Counted from the first letter of the stretch, positions 40,170 to 49,290 are shown. The stretch is DNA of 64,000 nucleotides from JAENVT01 sp031430695 (GCA_031430695.1 JANPBZ010000074.1:1-64000), one strand, 5' to 3'. Notes: generated by a model not told the origin, from the letters alone. Translations and numbers: made by a program.

Positions 40170-41404
40170 CGAGCGAGCGGCTCCGGATCGTCGTCCTGTG
40201 CCCGCACTTCACTCCGGACAACGCGCCGACCGGCGAGGTGATGACACGGATCGTCACCGAACTCGCCGCACTCGGCCACCAACTGCACGTCGTCACCGCG
40301 CTCCCGTGGTATCGCAGCCACGCCATCGAACCCGGCTGGGAAGGCAAGTGGATGCGCACAGAGTCCACCGAATGGGGTTCGATCACCCGGGTCAACCCGT
40401 TCCCCGGCAGCGACAAGCGCAACCTTGTGCGACGGGCGATGGGATTCGTCGGCTTCAGTGCGCTCGTCGGGCTGGCTTCGAGCCGCGGTGGCCGCGTCGA
40501 CGCGGTCATCGCCATGTCGCCGCCACTGACGATGGGGCTCACGGGATGGGGTACTCACGTGATTCGGCGCGGACCCCTGATCTTCAACATCCAAGATGTG
40601 TTCCCCGATGCAGCGGTCGAGACGGGAACGATCACGAACAGGTGGATCATCGCCGCGGCACGACAACTCGAGCGAGTCAGCTACAACCGCGCAGCGGCAG
40701 TCACGGCGCTCAGTACCGATCTGGGCGACAACATCGCCGCCAAGATGCGACCGTCGCGACGAGATCGCGTGCGGGTGATACCCAATTTCGTCGACACCGA
40801 TGCCATTCGTCCGCACGACCGCATGACCGAACTTCGTCGCGAACTCGGTATCGGCTCCGAGACCGTGGTGCTGTACGCCGGCAACGTCGGCTTCTCGCAG
40901 TCGTTGGAGATGGTTGTCGAGACAGCCAAGGCCCTGCCGTCGCTGACCTTCGTGATCAACGGTGACGGCGCAGCGCGAGCAGCGCTCTGCGATCTCGCCG
41001 ACGGGCTCGCCAACGTTCGGTTCTCGGGTTATCAGCCAATGGAACGCTTGCCGGAGGTGTTGGCAACCGGTGACATACATCTCGTGCCGCTGAAGGCCGG
41101 TCTCGGTCGCGTCAGCGTTCCATCGAAGACGTATTCCATCCTCGCTGCGGGTCGTCCCGTCCTGGCGGCAATCGATCCGGGAACAGAAGTGCCGCGGATC
41201 ATCGCCGAGTCGGGCGGGGGGATATGTGTGCCACCCGACGACATCGTGGCGTTCCGGAGTGCGTTGCAACGGCTGGCTGGCGACCCTGCGGGCCGCCAGC
41301 AGATGGCAGTTTCCGGGCGACGATGGGTCGAGCGAGCGGCCTCACCTGCGGTGGTCGCCAGGGCCTACGTCGATCTGATCGTCGAGTTGAACCAGGGTCG
41401 ATGA
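40166..41404 (+). CDS. WbuB-like glycosyltransferase (GT4)
   Basis: 412 residues. 'LCPHFTPDNAPTGEVMTRIVTELAALGHQLHVVTALPWY' is the typical start of WbuB/WcaI-type transferases, and 'IFNIQDVFPDAAVETG', 'VIPNFVDTD', 'VLYAGNVGFSQSLEMVVE' and 'VPSKTYSILAAGRPVLA' follow. Such enzymes add fucosamine, rhamnose or similar sugars in surface polysaccharides. Last gene of the three-gene glycosyltransferase run. Confidence 0.85.
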   Translation: MTSERLRIVVLCPHFTPDNAPTGEVMTRIVTELAALGHQLHVVTALPWYRSHAIEPGWEGKWMRTESTEWGSITRVNPFPGSDKRNLVRRAMGFVGFSALVGLASSRGGRVDAVIAMSPPLTMGLTGWGTHVIRRGPLIFNIQDVFPDAAVETGTITNRWIIAAARQLERVSYNRAAAVTALSTDLGDNIAAKMRPSRRDRVRVIPNFVDTDAIRPHDRMTELRRELGIGSETVVLYAGNVGFSQSLEMVVETAKALPSLTFVINGDGAARAALCDLADGLANVRFSGYQPMERLPEVLATGDIHLVPLKAGLGRVSVPSKTYSILAAGRPVLAAIDPGTEVPRIIAESGGGICVPPDDIVAFRSALQRLAGDPAGRQQMAVSGRRWVERAASPAVVARAYVDLIVELNQGR

Positions 41405-41443
41405 CCCAGTTTTGATCCGGGGAGGCGATAGCCTCGCATCTTC

Positions 41444-42313
41444 GTGGCTCCGTCATCATCCGCCAAAAAAGTTGCCAGACTCGCTTCGCGGGGTAAGGGC
41501 AAGAGGGTTCGCTTCCAGGGCGGCTCGGTTTTCCCCATCGCCGTGGTGCTCGTCGTGGTGCTTGGTGTGCTGGCGATCGTCTACGGCCGCCAGAGCCGCC
41601 CCAGCGATGGATCCGGTGTTCCCCGGATCAACGACGGCAACAACGCCGACGCACACTGGCACGCCGCGTTCGGCATCTACATCTGCGACACCTTCGAGCC
41701 CAAGACCGTCGGCACAAAGGAAGAGACCGGGATCGATACGGCCGGCAATCAAGTCTTGCTCAATGACGACTTCAGGCTTCTCGGCGTGCACAGCCATGGC
41801 GATGGCATCATCCACTATCACCCGTACTCCACGAAGGCGTCGGGCAACCGCGCCAAACTCGGCGTCTACCTCACCGTCTACGACATCAAGCTCAGCGACG
41901 ACAAGTTGGTCATGCCTGCCGATCAAGGTGGCGAAACCTGGTCGACGGAAGACACGAAGTGCGACGGCAAGGACACTGTGCTCACCGTCAGGGTGTGGGA
42001 CGACTTCGCCAACCCGGGCGTGTTTCACGATGTCGTCACCGACTTCAACAACATCCGCATCGTCAATGACGGCATGGCGTTCGTCGTAGCGTTCGTACCG
42101 AAGGGCGCCGATATCCCGCAGCCAGATTGGGCAGCCCAGTTGCCGACGCTTGGTGCTGCCGATGGTGGAGATGTTGTCGCCACCACCACAACGACCGTCG
42201 CCGGGGCTACGACCATCGCTGGGGCAACGACCACGACCGTCACGGGCGCCACGACCACCGAAGCGGTGTCGACCACCACCACGGCGCCTGCGACGACCAC
42301 CACAGGCGGCTGA
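41444..42313 (+). CDS. Membrane-anchored, histidine-rich protein with a Thr-rich tail
   Basis: 289 residues: basic N-terminus, one membrane helix ('VFPIAVVLVVVLGVLAIVY'), an outer domain with two His clusters ('ADAHWHAAFGIYICDTF' and 'GVHSHGDGIIHYHPY'), two Cys, then a low-complexity Thr/Ala tail of about 50 residues. The His clusters could bind metal. I do not recognise a named family. GTG 9 nt after TAGCCT (41429-41434). Its stop overlaps the nucleotidyltransferase ATG (TGATG), so it belongs to that operon. Confidence 0.7.
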   Translation: MAPSSSAKKVARLASRGKGKRVRFQGGSVFPIAVVLVVVLGVLAIVYGRQSRPSDGSGVPRINDGNNADAHWHAAFGIYICDTFEPKTVGTKEETGIDTAGNQVLLNDDFRLLGVHSHGDGIIHYHPYSTKASGNRAKLGVYLTVYDIKLSDDKLVMPADQGGETWSTEDTKCDGKDTVLTVRVWDDFANPGVFHDVVTDFNNIRIVNDGMAFVVAFVPKGADIPQPDWAAQLPTLGAADGGDVVATTTTTVAGATTIAGATTTTVTGATTTEAVSTTTTAPATTTTGG

Positions 42314-43317
42314 TGCGCGCCGTCGTTCTGGTCGGCGGATTCGGTACTCGACTGCGGCCCCTCACCCTGACCACACCGAAGCCGATGCTTCCCGTCGGGC
42401 ACGTCCCGATCATCGAACGGCTGGTCGACAACCTCTCGAGGGGAGGGGTCACCGAAGTCACTCTGGCCCTCGGTTTCAAGCCCGAACCGTTCGTCGAGGC
42501 GTTCCCGAGTGGCGAATGCAACGGGGTCGCTCTGCACTACGCAGTCGAACCCGAACCGCTCGATACCGCTGGCGCGATCAAGTTCGCGGCCGACTTCAGT
42601 GGCATCGGCGACACATTCGTCGTTGCCAATGGTGACGTGCTGACTGATCTCGACATTGCCGCGCTCGTCGACTTCCATCGCACGCATTCCGCCGAGGCAA
42701 CCATCCACTTGATCGGCGTCGAGGATCCGTCGTCGTTCGGAGTCGTCGCCACCGACGAGGACGGACGTGTCGAGCGATTCGTCGAGAAGCCTGCACCGGG
42801 TACGGCGCCGAGCAATCAGATCAACGGTGGCACCTATGTGCTCGATCCGTCGGTACTGCAGCGCATCCCCGCCGGCCGCAAGGTCTCGATCGAGCGGGTC
42901 ACCTTTCCCGAGGTCGTCGCCGGTGGGCGCCTGTTCGCGATGGCGACCGACGATTACTGGATCGACGCCGGCAATCCTGCGCTGTATCTGCAGGCCAACC
43001 TCGACCTGCTCGACGGCACGCGGCGTGACCACCCGTGCATCGGCGTGCACCCCGGTGCCCGTGTCGACTCTTCGGCCAAGGTCTCGGGCAGCATTGTCGC
43101 GCACGAAGCGACGGTTGGAGCCAACGCCACGATCATCGATTCAGTGCTGCTCGGGAGCGCCGTCATCGGGGACGACGCCGTGGTGGCAAACTCGGTGGTG
43201 ATGGGCAGGATCGGCGCACGCGCCAACGTCACGCAGAGTGTGTTCGGTCTTCACGGTCGGGCCGCACCGGGCGAGCGCGTGTCGGGCGAGTACCGACCTT
43301 CCCCCGACTCGACGTGA
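42313..43317 (+). CDS. manC: Mannose-1-phosphate guanylyltransferase-like nucleotidyltransferase
   Basis: 334 residues: 'VVLVGGFGTRLRPLTLTTPKPMLPVG', 'VANGDVLTDLD', 'FVEKPAPG', 'NGGTYVLDPS' and 'YWIDAGNP', then a short left-handed helix tail ('HPGARVDSSAKVSG'). It matches actinobacterial ManB/ManC-type GDP-mannose pyrophosphorylases; another NDP-sugar is possible. The phosphomannomutase at 61177 and GDP-mannose dehydratase at 46352 support a GDP-mannose role. Overlaps the epimerase-like gene by GTGA. Confidence 0.83.
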   Translation: MRAVVLVGGFGTRLRPLTLTTPKPMLPVGHVPIIERLVDNLSRGGVTEVTLALGFKPEPFVEAFPSGECNGVALHYAVEPEPLDTAGAIKFAADFSGIGDTFVVANGDVLTDLDIAALVDFHRTHSAEATIHLIGVEDPSSFGVVATDEDGRVERFVEKPAPGTAPSNQINGGTYVLDPSVLQRIPAGRKVSIERVTFPEVVAGGRLFAMATDDYWIDAGNPALYLQANLDLLDGTRRDHPCIGVHPGARVDSSAKVSGSIVAHEATVGANATIIDSVLLGSAVIGDDAVVANSVVMGRIGARANVTQSVFGLHGRAAPGERVSGEYRPSPDST

Positions 43318-44210
43318 ACATTCTGGTCGTCGGTGGCGCCGGGTTTCTCGGTTCGCACCTGGTCGATCGTCTCATCGCGGAGGGCAACACGGTCGACGTC
43401 GTCGACGACTTGTCGAGCGGTTCGCTGGCCAACTTGGCTGACGCGCGTGCTGCCGGCGGTGCCTTGAAGATTCACACGCTCGACGTACTGGCCGACGAGT
43501 TCTCGGCGCTCGCGGCCATTCGTCCGCCAGATGTTGTGTATCACCTGGCATGGCTGTCGCCTGGTCGGGGTGCCGCCGCGCAGGCAGGCCGCGCCGTGCA
43601 GGGCATGGTGGCTGTGCTCGAGGCTGCTCGAATGCAGGGCTCGAAGGTGGTCACCGCCTTGCCGGGCGCAGCGCTCTACGGCGATGTGCCGCTGCGCGAC
43701 CTGCCGATCAAGGAAGGCCACACCTGGAATCCGGTGGGGCTCCACGGGGTCATCGCCAAGGCGGTCGTCGACTTGCTCAACATGTATCGGGCCGACCACA
43801 CCGTGGAGTTCACTGCGCTCGCGATGAGCACCGTCTACGGGCCCCGGCAGCGGATGGATGGGGGAGTCGTCGGTTCGTTCGCCCACGCCTTGCGCAGCGG
43901 TACGAGCCCACATGTTCACGGTGATGGGCGACAGACCCGCGACTTCCTGTATGTCGACGACGCCGTCGATGCGCTCGTTCGAGCGGGGGTTCGCGGCGGT
44001 GGACTCGTCGTCAACATCGGCTCCGGGGTCAGTACGTCGATCCGTGAGCTGTGGACGATGATGGCCGGCCCCAGCGCCAAGGGCCCGATTGTCACGCCGC
44101 GACGCCCCAACGACATCACCTGGTTTGCGCTGTCACCCACGCGTGCCCGAATCCACTTGGCCTGGGCACCGTGGACCGACCTCGGCGTCGGTCTCCGGTC
44201 ACTGGGCTGA
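43314..44210 (+). CDS. SDR-fold epimerase/dehydratase-like protein lacking the catalytic Tyr
   Basis: 298 residues with an intact NAD motif 'VVGGAGFLGSHLVDRL' and the extended-SDR end 'STVYGPRQRMDGGVVGSFAH', 'DFLYVDDAVDALVRA'. The usual Ser/Thr before 'YG' is replaced ('TALPGAALYGD'), and the YxxxK motif is gone: the stretch reads 'GLHGVIAKAVVD', keeping the Lys but not the Tyr. It may bind a nucleotide sugar without normal SDR chemistry, or use another base. Coupled to manC by a GTGA overlap. Its end overlaps the convergent cofD by 12 bp. Confidence 0.72.
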   Translation: MNILVVGGAGFLGSHLVDRLIAEGNTVDVVDDLSSGSLANLADARAAGGALKIHTLDVLADEFSALAAIRPPDVVYHLAWLSPGRGAAAQAGRAVQGMVAVLEAARMQGSKVVTALPGAALYGDVPLRDLPIKEGHTWNPVGLHGVIAKAVVDLLNMYRADHTVEFTALAMSTVYGPRQRMDGGVVGSFAHALRSGTSPHVHGDGRQTRDFLYVDDAVDALVRAGVRGGGLVVNIGSGVSTSIRELWTMMAGPSAKGPIVTPRRPNDITWFALSPTRARIHLAWAPWTDLGVGLRSLG

Positions 44211-45158
44211 GGCCGCACGAAGCGTGACGCGGGCCAGTTCAGCGCCGATCTCGGGACTGCTCATCACCGATGGCGTGATCACTGCATGCATGCCTTCGGC
44301 CTCGATCGCCTCGGCGAGGTGCGCATCAACGGGATCGATCACCAGCGTGGCAGCGATGGATGTGTACATCCGGGCGACACCGACAACGGATGCCTCGAAG
44401 CCGAGCTCGCGCAACATGCGATCAGCCGGACCCTTCAGCGCCGCGCCGCCGACGATCGGTGAGATCGCCACAACCGATGATCGCCGCGCCTCGAGGATCT
44501 CGTCGACGCCACTGAGAGCGCGGATCGGACCGATCGACACGATGGGATTGGAAGGCGCGATCACGACACGTTCCGCAGACCTCAGCACGTCGTCGAGCCC
44601 AGGCGTCAACTCGGCCTGGGCGGCGCCGTCGAAGCGCACTGCGCTGACTGGCACACTGTGGCGCAACTTGACGAAGTACTCCTGAAACGACACATCGCCA
44701 CCTTCAGCCAGCGTTACCACGGTCGAGACCGTTTGGTTGCTCATGGGAATCAGACGCTGATCGACGTTCCACGCTGCACAGATCTCGGTGGTGACCTCGG
44801 CAAGCGTGGCGCCCTCTGCGAGTCGCGCCGTGCGATAGAAGTGGGTGGCCAAGTCGCTGTCGCCGAGGTTGAACCAGGTCGGCGCGGCCGCAGACGATTC
44901 GGGTCGCACTGTCGCATAGCGCTGCAGCGCGTCCATTGCTCGCCACGACTCGCCGGCCAACCCCCAGCCGCGATCCCGATCGATGGCATCGGCCAGCGTG
45001 TTCATGACGGTGTCGAGGTCGGGAGAGATGGCGAGCCCGTGAAGTACGGTGTCGTCTCCGGTGTTGACGACACCGACGGTGTCGTCCGGCGCGACCACAT
45101 GAGCGAGTGCGGCCAGGAATCTGGCTGCGCCCACGCCTCCGCACAGGACCGCGATCAT
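44199..45158 (-). CDS. cofD: 2-phospho-L-lactate transferase (F420 biosynthesis)
   Basis: 319 residues: 'VLCGGVGAARFLAAL', 'VVNTGDDTVLHGLAISPDLDTVMNTLA', 'WFNLGDSDLATH', 'PMSNQTVSTVV', 'IAPSNPIVSIGPI' and 'IVGGAALKGPADRM', all conserved in CofD/FbiA. It joins the lactyl (or enolpyruvyl/glyceryl) phosphate to the deazaflavin Fo. Its ATG overlaps the stop of the upstream glycosyltransferase (ATGA), so an F420 enzyme is translated from an envelope-glycan message. No cofE/fbiB is seen beside it. Confidence 0.92.
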   Translation of the reverse strand: MIAVLCGGVGAARFLAALAHVVAPDDTVGVVNTGDDTVLHGLAISPDLDTVMNTLADAIDRDRGWGLAGESWRAMDALQRYATVRPESSAAAPTWFNLGDSDLATHFYRTARLAEGATLAEVTTEICAAWNVDQRLIPMSNQTVSTVVTLAEGGDVSFQEYFVKLRHSVPVSAVRFDGAAQAELTPGLDDVLRSAERVVIAPSNPIVSIGPIRALSGVDEILEARRSSVVAISPIVGGAALKGPADRMLRELGFEASVVGVARMYTSIAATLVIDPVDAHLAEAIEAEGMHAVITPSVMSSPEIGAELARVTLRAASAQ

Positions 45159-46243
45159 GCGTCGGCCAACCGGTGATAGAGCGCAGCGAGGTCGGTGGCG
45201 CATCGCTGCCACGAAAAGGTGGCCAGTTGTGTCGTCGCCGCGGCGAGTAGCCGGGCGCGTACGCCATCGTCGAACGCCGCGCTGGCGAGATTGGTCGCCA
45301 ACGCGACTGTGTCGTCTGCCTCGCAGAGCAGACCGGCCGAGCCACACACCTCGGGAATGCTGCCGCGGTTGCTGGCCGCAATCGGCACCCCAACCTGCAT
45401 GGCATCGAGCAACGGGAAGCCGAACCCCTCGTCGAGCGATGGGTAGGCGAGCACGGTCGCGTTGCGCAACAGCCAGGAAAGCGCCGACTCGTCGACACGC
45501 CCAGTCATGACCACCCGTCTGGCGACAGTCGGGTCGAGACGGTCAATGGCCGAGTTGATCGCCGGCCGATCGTCACCATCGGCGCCTGCCAGCACCAGCA
45601 GGATCTGGTCGTCCTCGGCAGCCAGCAGGCCGAACGCCTCGACGAGAGTTGGCAAGTTCTTGCGCCGCTCCAGGGTGCCGACCGCGGCGATGAAGGGCCG
45701 GCCGGCGATTGCCGGTATCGGTGGATTCGATGCGGGGACCGGAACGGGTACCGCTGCCAGCGGAATCGTTGCGACCCGAGCGCCGGGGAACAGATCTGCG
45801 ATCTCCGTTGCAGTCGATGCGGAACTGGCATGAACGGTGGCGCCGCGCTGGATGGCCCGGCGCAGCACCCGTCCCGCCTGATGAACCGCCCCGCTCGCCA
45901 GCGTCGGATGTCGTAGGAACCAGCAGTCATAGACCGAGACCACCTGTTCTACCCGACAGGGCGGCACGACGTAGTTGGTGCCATGCACAACACCTGGTCG
46001 ACCGAGGAACCGATCGACGCGCGGTCGGTCGGCCATTGCCCACAAACGACGAGCAACCAGCGCTGGCAATGGCAGGCGGCGGGCGCCCGCCGGAGGTGGA
46101 GATCGAAACGACACGATGTACTCGACGAGTTCGAGGTCGTCGATGTCGACCAGCGAGTCGCGCATCGCCGCCACGGCGTGACCGACTCCGGTGCGCGGCC
46201 CGGCCAGTGGGCCGACATCGAAGGCGACGCGCAATCGGTTCAT
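45155..46243 (-). CDS. GT4-type glycosyltransferase
   Basis: 362 residues: 'FDVGPLAGPRTGVGHAVAAM', 'VVSVYDCWFLRHP', 'FIAAVGTLERRKNLPTLVEAF', 'YPSLDEGFGFPLLDAMQVGVPIAASNRG'. It resembles mannosyl- and rhamnosyl-transferases. ATG 10 nt after TAGCCT (46259-46254). Divergent from gmd across 108 bp and coupled downstream to cofD. Confidence 0.85.
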   Translation of the reverse strand: MNRLRVAFDVGPLAGPRTGVGHAVAAMRDSLVDIDDLELVEYIVSFRSPPPAGARRLPLPALVARRLWAMADRPRVDRFLGRPGVVHGTNYVVPPCRVEQVVSVYDCWFLRHPTLASGAVHQAGRVLRRAIQRGATVHASSASTATEIADLFPGARVATIPLAAVPVPVPASNPPIPAIAGRPFIAAVGTLERRKNLPTLVEAFGLLAAEDDQILLVLAGADGDDRPAINSAIDRLDPTVARRVVMTGRVDESALSWLLRNATVLAYPSLDEGFGFPLLDAMQVGVPIAASNRGSIPEVCGSAGLLCEADDTVALATNLASAAFDDGVRARLLAAATTQLATFSWQRCATDLAALYHRLADA

Positions 46244-46351
46244 GGGCAGGCCGAGGCTAGCCGTTGACACGACAAGCGGCTCGAAAGCCGTAGACTGCCG
46301 TGTCCCGCATTGACGGCCCGACCCGGCCCAACCCTTCGAAGGATTGCCAGC

Positions 46352-47341
46352 ATGCCTCGCGCGTTCATCACCGGTGTGACTGGCCAAGACGGCCAGCATC
46401 TCGCCGAGTTTCTTCATTCCAAGGGGTACGAGGTCTTCGGCATGGTCAAGGGCCAGAACAACCCGCGGATGACCATGATGCGCGACGAGTTCCCCTACGT
46501 CGAACCGGTGCCCGGCGATCTTGCTGACCTGCCGTCATTGGTCAAGGCGCTCGACTCGACACAGCCCGACGAGGTCTACAACCTCGGGGCAATCTCGTTC
46601 GTCGCCTTGAGTTTCAACCAGGCCGAGTTGACCGCCAACATCACAGGCACCGGAGTGCTGCGCATGCTCGAAGCAATCCGCATGGTGGGCGGCGCCGAGA
46701 ACAACCCAATCCGCTTCTATCAGGCGAGCAGCAGCGAAATGTTCGGCAAGGTTCGCGAAACGCCGCAGACCGAACGAACCCCGTTCCACCCTCGTTCGCC
46801 ATACGGGTGTGCCAAGGTGTTCGGGCACGACATCGTGGTCAACTATCGCGAGAGCTACGGCTTGTTCGCATGCAGTGGCATCCTGTTCAACCACGAGGGT
46901 CCCCGCCGCGGCCTCGAGTTCGTCACTCGCAAGGTCACCAATGCCGTCGCCCGAATCAAGCTCGGCTTGCAGACCGAGATCGTGCTGGGCAACCTCGATT
47001 CCAAGCGGGACTGGGGCTACGCCGGCGACTATGTCAAGGCGATGTGGCTGATGCTGCAGCAGGATCAGCCCGACGATTACGTCGTCGCCACCGGTAAGGC
47101 GTACAGCATCGAGGACCTCGTCCGCCTTTCGTTCAACGAGGTTGGGATCGACAACTGGCGCGACTACGTGCGCCAGGATCCGAAGTTCTTCCGCCCGGCG
47201 GAGGTCGATCTGCTGATTGGTGATCCGTCAAAGGCACGCACTCAGCTCGGTTGGGAGCCCGAGGTTGCCTTCCCCGAATTGATCAAGATGATGGTCGCCA
47301 ACGACCTCAGCATCGAGTCAGAGAAGGCCCGCCGCAGCTGA
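46352..47341 (+). CDS. gmd: GDP-mannose 4,6-dehydratase
   Basis: 329 residues: 'FITGVTGQDGQHLAEFL', 'EVYNLGAISFVALSFNQ', 'QASSSEMFGKV', YxxxK in 'SPYGCAKVFGHDI', 'ILFNHEGPRRGLEFVTRKVT'. It converts GDP-mannose to GDP-4-keto-6-deoxymannose, precursor of GDP-rhamnose, fucose or perosamine. Unlike many neighbours it has a leader: SD-like GAAGGA about 8 nt upstream and TAGACT near 46291. With rmlABCD present, the cell can make deoxyhexoses from two nucleotide pools. Confidence 0.92.
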   Translation: MPRAFITGVTGQDGQHLAEFLHSKGYEVFGMVKGQNNPRMTMMRDEFPYVEPVPGDLADLPSLVKALDSTQPDEVYNLGAISFVALSFNQAELTANITGTGVLRMLEAIRMVGGAENNPIRFYQASSSEMFGKVRETPQTERTPFHPRSPYGCAKVFGHDIVVNYRESYGLFACSGILFNHEGPRRGLEFVTRKVTNAVARIKLGLQTEIVLGNLDSKRDWGYAGDYVKAMWLMLQQDQPDDYVVATGKAYSIEDLVRLSFNEVGIDNWRDYVRQDPKFFRPAEVDLLIGDPSKARTQLGWEPEVAFPELIKMMVANDLSIESEKARRS

Positions 47342-47343
47342 CG

Positions 47344-48717
47344 TCACGTCTCGAGGGGCATGTTGTTGATGGCCTCGATCACCGACTGACCCGATGGCAG
47401 ATCACCGCTGCGCAGCCGTGATCGCAGGGCCAATGCAAACGCGCAGAGTGACGTCAGTGACGAAGCGACCAGACCGAGTTCGACCCGCCGGAACAGTTCG
47501 TCGGAGCCGAGCCACGTCACCACGACGAACGTGACAGCGCCGATACCCCAACCGAGGGCGACGAGGGCGTGACCGCGTAAGGCGATCACCGCCTGGGCAA
47601 TAGCCAGGGCGACCATGTAGATGGCGCTGCCGAGGGCCAGCATGGCCATCGTCTTGCGACTGAGTTCGGCGTCGTAGAACTTTTCGATGACCAGCGGCCC
47701 GAGCAGGAACGCACCAGCCGTGCCAACGACACCGACAACCAACACGAGTTTCATCAACCGCGTGAACCCGGACCGGAACTCGGCGATCTCGTTGCGGGCC
47801 GCGAGCCGCGACAGTCGCGGCAGCAATGCGGCTTGCACCGCTTGAAAGAGAAAGAGTGGGATGCGGGCCAGCAGCACCCCGTACGTGAACCGAGTGACCA
47901 GGTGCTTCTGGTCGTCGCTGGCCAGCAGGGTGGCCGCCAACGGGCCGGCGTTGACCAACGCTGCGGCGAACACCGAACCGAGCAACAGCCAACCGAGGTT
48001 GGGTGTGACCTCGGCCCACGATGCCTCGGGGCCTGGCTCCGTGCGCAGTGCTCCCTTGGCCCTGACCCACAAGACACCAGGGACGGGAGCCAGCGCGACG
48101 GCGAAACCGTAGAGACCCACGGTCTTGATGCCGAGGATGGCCAGCGTGGCGCACAGCACGATACGGACGGCGCCGTCGGCACCCATGACGATTGCGTATG
48201 CCCGGAACCGGCCGTTCCCGCTGGCGATACCGCGTGACAGGTGGGCGGGGGCGTACGCCGAGAACGCCAGGATCAACGCGACCATCAGGACCCAGTCGCC
48301 GTCGAAGTAGCCGCTGACGATCAGCGGGCTGGCAGCCAGGGCGGCGAGTGTGACGATCCCAGCAAGGCCGATACCAAGTGTGCGCACTCGCGCGACAACT
48401 GGCTGGCCACCCTGGCCGATGGCTCGACGGTGGGCCAGCGTTCTGGCCAGTTCCTGCTCGAGGGGCAGGAAAAACCCGGGAGCCAAGGCGAACGTGGCGA
48501 TCCACAGACTGGCGATGGTCTGCACGGCCTCGTCGCTGCCGAGAGCGATCTTGGCTACCTTCAGAAACAGGTAGCTGGTGATCCCGGCGATCAGCAGGCC
48601 GATACCGACGGGCAGAGTGCCGTCGGGCAGAGGGACTCGGGACGAAGTCTTGGCGTCGCCAGAATCAGGCGGGTCACCGGATTGAGCGTGACCAAGATGA
48701 GCGTCGGAGGGGTCCAC
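47344..48717 (-). CDS. Polysaccharide flippase-like membrane protein (MOP/Wzx type)
   Basis: 457 residues with about 12-14 hydrophobic segments, a polar N-terminus of about 35 residues, and Arg residues at the loop edges, as in O-antigen and lipid-II flippases. No strong sequence motif, so assignment rests on topology and on the surrounding glycan genes. GTG 10 nt after TAGCCT (48733-48728). Likely moves a lipid-linked glycan across the membrane. Confidence 0.72.
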   Translation of the reverse strand: MDPSDAHLGHAQSGDPPDSGDAKTSSRVPLPDGTLPVGIGLLIAGITSYLFLKVAKIALGSDEAVQTIASLWIATFALAPGFFLPLEQELARTLAHRRAIGQGGQPVVARVRTLGIGLAGIVTLAALAASPLIVSGYFDGDWVLMVALILAFSAYAPAHLSRGIASGNGRFRAYAIVMGADGAVRIVLCATLAILGIKTVGLYGFAVALAPVPGVLWVRAKGALRTEPGPEASWAEVTPNLGWLLLGSVFAAALVNAGPLAATLLASDDQKHLVTRFTYGVLLARIPLFLFQAVQAALLPRLSRLAARNEIAEFRSGFTRLMKLVLVVGVVGTAGAFLLGPLVIEKFYDAELSRKTMAMLALGSAIYMVALAIAQAVIALRGHALVALGWGIGAVTFVVVTWLGSDELFRRVELGLVASSLTSLCAFALALRSRLRSGDLPSGQSVIEAINNMPLET

Positions 48718-48769
48718 CAGACCAGCGAGGCTAGCGGCACGAACCCCTCCGGCGGGGTCTACGAGGGAT

Positions 48770-49198
48770 TCAGGCTGCGCTGCGAATCAACCCGAGAACC
48801 TGGCTGCGAGCAGCCTCGCTGATTTCGCGGGCCTGACCGAACAGCGCTGCGGCCTTCTCGGGCAGGATGGCCTCGATCTTGTCGACGACCGTATCGACCT
48901 GGATCTTGGTGGCCTCGAGGCCGTTGCTGATCGTGTTGGCCAACTCGCGTCGGCGAGCCTGGGCCTGCTCGACCGCGGCAGCGCCGATTCCGACGGTGAG
49001 GTACGCCATGTCGCGAACTGCGTCGCTGAGCTTGGCGACATCGATGCTCGGCAGGTCAACCGCGGGCATGTCGATGGTCGGGAACTTCACGGTCGGCACG
49101 TACTTGGAGAGATCGATGTTGCGGAGCGCAGGGATGTCGAGCCCGGAAAGATCGATGGATGGGAAATCAACAGTGGGGAAATCGGGGAGTTTGAACAT
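48770..49198 (-). CDS. Small protein with proline-periodic N-terminus and helical C-terminus
   Basis: 142 residues. The first 60 repeat an F-P-(T/S)-(V/I)-D-like pattern about every 6-12 residues ('LPDFPTVDFPSIDLSGLDIP', 'VKFPTIDMPAVDLPSID'). The rest is an amphipathic, Ala/Glu-rich helix pair ('VEQAQARRRELANTISNGLEATK'). It resembles phasin or lipid-surface-binding designs but I cannot name the family. The promoter is unusually good: TTGCAA-N17-TATATT (49233-49205) with ATG 6 nt on, and TTAGCACTC, half of the CIRCE heat-shock operator, in the spacer (49224-49216). Probably highly expressed. Confidence 0.7.
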   Translation of the reverse strand: MFKLPDFPTVDFPSIDLSGLDIPALRNIDLSKYVPTVKFPTIDMPAVDLPSIDVAKLSDAVRDMAYLTVGIGAAAVEQAQARRRELANTISNGLEATKIQVDTVVDKIEAILPEKAAALFGQAREISEAARSQVLGLIRSAA

Positions 49199-49290
49199 GC
49201 AATCAATATACCGCAGAGTGCTAACTATTGCAAGCATTACTTGGTGAGTGCCTCCACTCCGACGCTCCCTCGCAGTAGCCTGGCTGCCTC

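Noticed and set aside
49216..49224. Full CIRCE/HrcA operator before the proline-periodic protein
   Set aside because: Only one 9-bp arm (TTAGCACTC) is present; the second arm at the N9 distance is missing. Mentioned as a finding only because of its place in the promoter.
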